Part shown: positions 34,138 through 36,137 of the stretch, in pieces
How positions within the stretch are numbered: position 1 is the stretch's first letter
Layout: each line of letters begins with the position of its first letter
DNA from: Cytophagales bacterium
GTDB lineage: Bacteria > Bacteroidota > Bacteroidia > Cytophagales > 172606-1
DNA length: 36,137 nucleotides
Assembly: GCA_030448185.1 (NCBI GenBank)
Contig: JAUJNL010000062.1
Coordinates: forward strand, 1-36,137
Direction: 5' to 3'
The notes under the pieces: model-generated
Seen by the model: the letters and a program-made list of their open reading frames with translations, nothing else
What the model was told of the DNA's origin: nothing
Databases searched by the model: none
Position numbers and translations under genes: made by a program

Positions 34138-34773
34138 ATGAAAGCATCCATACCCTCAGCCGGCAGTAGCCCGGCCACGCCTGATCTCGATAGCCTGCGG
34201 CAACACCGTACCTTTTTATTGTCAATGCTGGGACTGATGGCCGTTTGTTTCCTGGCCGGATTAGCGGTAGGATATCAGTGGGGAAAACCAGACGATGCGG
34301 CAAATTTGCTGGCTATAGCCCGTAAGGAAGGGCTCCTCAAGGCCGATTCGCTGGCCCCGGAGGCCGGACGACGGGATGATATCGTAAATTACGCCAACAC
34401 CTTACTGGGAACACCTTACCGGCCCCGGGGGCAGGGCAACGATGGATTTGATTGTTCGGGGTTTGTCGCCCACGTATTCAGTAATTTTGGGATGCACCTG
34501 CCACCCGCCACGGCCCATTTGATCAGGGAAGGAAAAGAAATTGCCGAAAGTGAAGCGAAACCCGGTGACCTGATCTTTTTTACGGGTACTATCAAAGATG
34601 ACCCGCAAGTAGGACACGTAGGCATTGTAGTACTCAACAAAGGAAACGATATTAAATTTATTCATTCCTCTTCGGCTCCGAAAACGCCTTACGTCAAATA
34701 CGATTCGCTGAGCAAGCCCAACTACCGGCGGCGTTTCCTGATGGTCAAGCGGGTGCTGGACGAAAAATTTTAG
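34138..34773 (+). CDS. NlpC/P60 family peptidoglycan hydrolase, membrane-anchored
   Basis: The protein has 211 residues. One membrane helix at about 27-47 (LLSMLGLMAVCFLAGLAVGY) anchors it with the C-terminus outside. The catalytic domain shows DIVNYANTLLGTPYRPRGQG, DCSGFV with Cys106, and VGHVGIV with His160; His176 in FIHSSS is a probable third residue. Members cut the D-Glu to diamino acid bond of peptidoglycan stem peptides. The gene is convergent with rtcB and their stop codons overlap by 4 bp. Confidence 0.9.
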   Translation: MKASIPSAGSSPATPDLDSLRQHRTFLLSMLGLMAVCFLAGLAVGYQWGKPDDAANLLAIARKEGLLKADSLAPEAGRRDDIVNYANTLLGTPYRPRGQGNDGFDCSGFVAHVFSNFGMHLPPATAHLIREGKEIAESEAKPGDLIFFTGTIKDDPQVGHVGIVVLNKGNDIKFIHSSSAPKTPYVKYDSLSKPNYRRRFLMVKRVLDEKF

Positions 34774-36113
34774 TCGCCCTCGCCCTTGCCCCACTTACGG
34801 CGGTCCGGGTCAGCCATCCGGACTATTTTTGGGGTAAATTTAGCCAGTACGTCCACCAAATCAGCCTGCGCGGCAATGACGCCATGAATATCTTTATACA
34901 CCATGGGCGCCTCATCGAGATCTCCCCCGATCATGGTGACGCCCTTATCAGCCAGTAGTTGCTTTACTTCGCTCTTGTTCAGCGTACTTAAGGCTTTGGA
35001 ACGCGACATGAGCCGGCCCGCCCCGTGGGAAGCCGAATGAATAGACACTGGATTTCCCTTGCCGCTTACTACGAACCCCGGTTGGCCCGAAGAGCCCGGT
35101 ATAATTCCCAATACTCCTTTTCCGGCAGGAGTGGCGCCTTTCCGGTGGACAATCACGGGAGTGCCGTCTGCCAGGGTCTCCTTCCAGGCGAAGTTATGGT
35201 GATTTTCAACCATTACGACCGGTTTTACCCCTAAGGCTTTCGCCATGCGGCGGTGGATCTGGTGGTGATTGGCTGAGGCGTATTCACCGGCCAGGTTCAT
35301 CCCAATCCAGTATTCCTGCCCTTCTTCAGAGTTCATATCCAGCCACGCCAGATGCTGGGCTTCTTTGGGCAATTTGGTTTTTTCCATCGCTACTTTTGAG
35401 TAGTGGTTGGCAATGCCGGCCCCGAATCCCCGCGACCCCGAATGAGACAGCAGCGCCAGGTATTTCCCGGGAGGCAATTTCAGATCATGGGTTTTCTCGG
35501 TTATTTCCAGAATGCCCCACTCCACAAAGTGGTTTCCGGTCCCCGAAGATCCCACCTGTGTCTCGGCTTTCCCCCGCAACTGGCGGATGATTGGTGTCGC
35601 ATTCCATTCCGGCAGGTCAAACACCTCATCGGGCAAGGGCTTGTATCCTCTCACATCCAGCCCGAAGTGACTATTATTCAGCAAGTAATTCTTTAGCAGA
35701 TCCTTTTTCTGGTCCACATAGCTGGCCTCAATATCGAATACCGACAGACACATACGGCAGGCAATATCGACCCCTACGGCATAAGGGATTACTGCGTTCT
35801 GCGAGGTGGCCAGTACCCCGCCGATGGGCAATCCGTAGCCGTGATGGGCATCGGGCATAAGGGCGCCGGCCTGCGAAACGGGTAGTTTCATAGCGGTGTT
35901 CATCTGCTCAATGGCTCCTTGTTCAATCTGTTCGGCGCCATACACTTTATAAGGGTTGGGAACTGGTTTCAGGTCCTGTACCTCCGGCGTCTGGGATTTT
36001 TTGGCTTTACGCACGGGCTGTTTTTCTTTCACCAATTGCGCTATCTCCCGGAAGGTGCCACTTTCCAGGTACTTATCCGGGTGTTCGATCAGGTTCCGGA
36101 CAACGTCAAGCAC
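34770..36113 (-). CDS. rtcB: RtcB family RNA ligase, 5' end uncertain
   Basis: The visible protein has 447 residues from a GTG at 36113 (VLDVVRNLIEHPDKY). Metal-binding and catalytic residues are all present: Asp116 and Cys119 in GVDIACRM, His195 in GTGNHFVEWG, His224 in LLSHSGSRGFG, His306 in ENHHNFAW, and the guanylated His363 in SASHGAGRLMSR. RtcB joins 2',3'-cyclic phosphate ends to 5'-OH ends, in tRNA splicing or RNA repair, using GTP and manganese. Upstream in the same frame lies a TAA at 36129-36131, so the N-terminus is either this GTG, or the usual extra residues were lost by a frameshift close to the window end. Downstream it overlaps the NlpC gene by 4 bp tail to tail. Confidence 0.9.
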   Translation of the reverse strand: MLDVVRNLIEHPDKYLESGTFREIAQLVKEKQPVRKAKKSQTPEVQDLKPVPNPYKVYGAEQIEQGAIEQMNTAMKLPVSQAGALMPDAHHGYGLPIGGVLATSQNAVIPYAVGVDIACRMCLSVFDIEASYVDQKKDLLKNYLLNNSHFGLDVRGYKPLPDEVFDLPEWNATPIIRQLRGKAETQVGSSGTGNHFVEWGILEITEKTHDLKLPPGKYLALLSHSGSRGFGAGIANHYSKVAMEKTKLPKEAQHLAWLDMNSEEGQEYWIGMNLAGEYASANHHQIHRRMAKALGVKPVVMVENHHNFAWKETLADGTPVIVHRKGATPAGKGVLGIIPGSSGQPGFVVSGKGNPVSIHSASHGAGRLMSRSKALSTLNKSEVKQLLADKGVTMIGGDLDEAPMVYKDIHGVIAAQADLVDVLAKFTPKIVRMADPDRRKWGKGEGD

Positions 36114-36137
36114 TTCATCTATTTCAAGTTATCCCCG

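Overview
This window looks like a chromosomal segment of a Bacteroidota bacterium, most likely a member of the Cytophagales. That placement is an inference. It rests on the gene content (DUF6702 protein, PVC-type c-type cytochrome next to a sulfatase, porin-family beta-barrel, NRDE plus ATP-grasp pair, EgtD), on the lack of recognisable Shine-Dalgarno sites before most starts, and on protein similarity recalled from families. I saw no rRNA, tRNA, CRISPR array, prophage or complete insertion sequence.

Layout. 1-2.2 kb: edge-truncated nucleotidyltransferase, DUF6702 protein and a lipoprotein. 2.4-7.5 kb (minus strand): the conserved PrkA / DUF444 (YeaH) / SpoVR stress operon, with prkA and DUF444 intact and spoVR broken by at least eight frameshifts. 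A 173-bp MITE with an 8-bp target duplication lies between spoVR and DUF444. 8.2-9.2 kb: a stand-alone egtD. 9.5-14.6 kb: sulfatase (broken), PVC-type cytochrome c protein (broken) and an intact aldo/keto reductase, with a perfect 24-copy GGATAAT tandem repeat between the first two. 15-16.3 kb: tRNA1(Val) methyltransferase TrmN6 and a broken DinB-like gene. 16.5-18.3 kb: broken NRDE and ATP-grasp genes. 18.4-21.5 kb: LysE-type exporter, SUI1/eIF1-like protein, and an M3 oligopeptidase that carries both an in-frame stop and a Glu-to-Ala change in its HExxH motif. 21.8-24.6 kb: glycosyltransferase 2, AI-2E-type permease, a broken ribbon-helix-helix gene and a hypothetical protein. 25.1-28.1 kb: two convergent sensor kinases. 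One is broken; the intact one has an N-terminal ETR1-like ethylene-binding domain. 28.6-32.6 kb: SDR enzyme, hypothetical protein, secreted cyclophilin, outer-membrane barrel and UBP-type zinc finger. 32.6-36.1 kb: RHH regulator plus SPFH membrane protein, NlpC/P60 hydrolase and an RtcB RNA ligase truncated or disrupted at its 5' end.

Two themes run through the window. First, reading-frame damage is clustered: eight or nine genes are broken, several many times over, while about twenty others totalling roughly 17 kb are clean. Several breaks lie in homopolymers, so base-calling error in poorly covered patches competes with real gene decay. The M3 peptidase, with substitutions and no indel, is the best case for real inactivation. 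Second, the intergenic spaces are full of inverted-repeat structures. These include two MITE-like elements with target duplications, paired REP-like palindromes, and a class of hairpins built from short degenerate words that differ from locus to locus. The best candidates for undescribed biology are the word hairpins, the ethylene-receptor-like kinase and the SPFH/RHH unit with a palindrome over its promoter.
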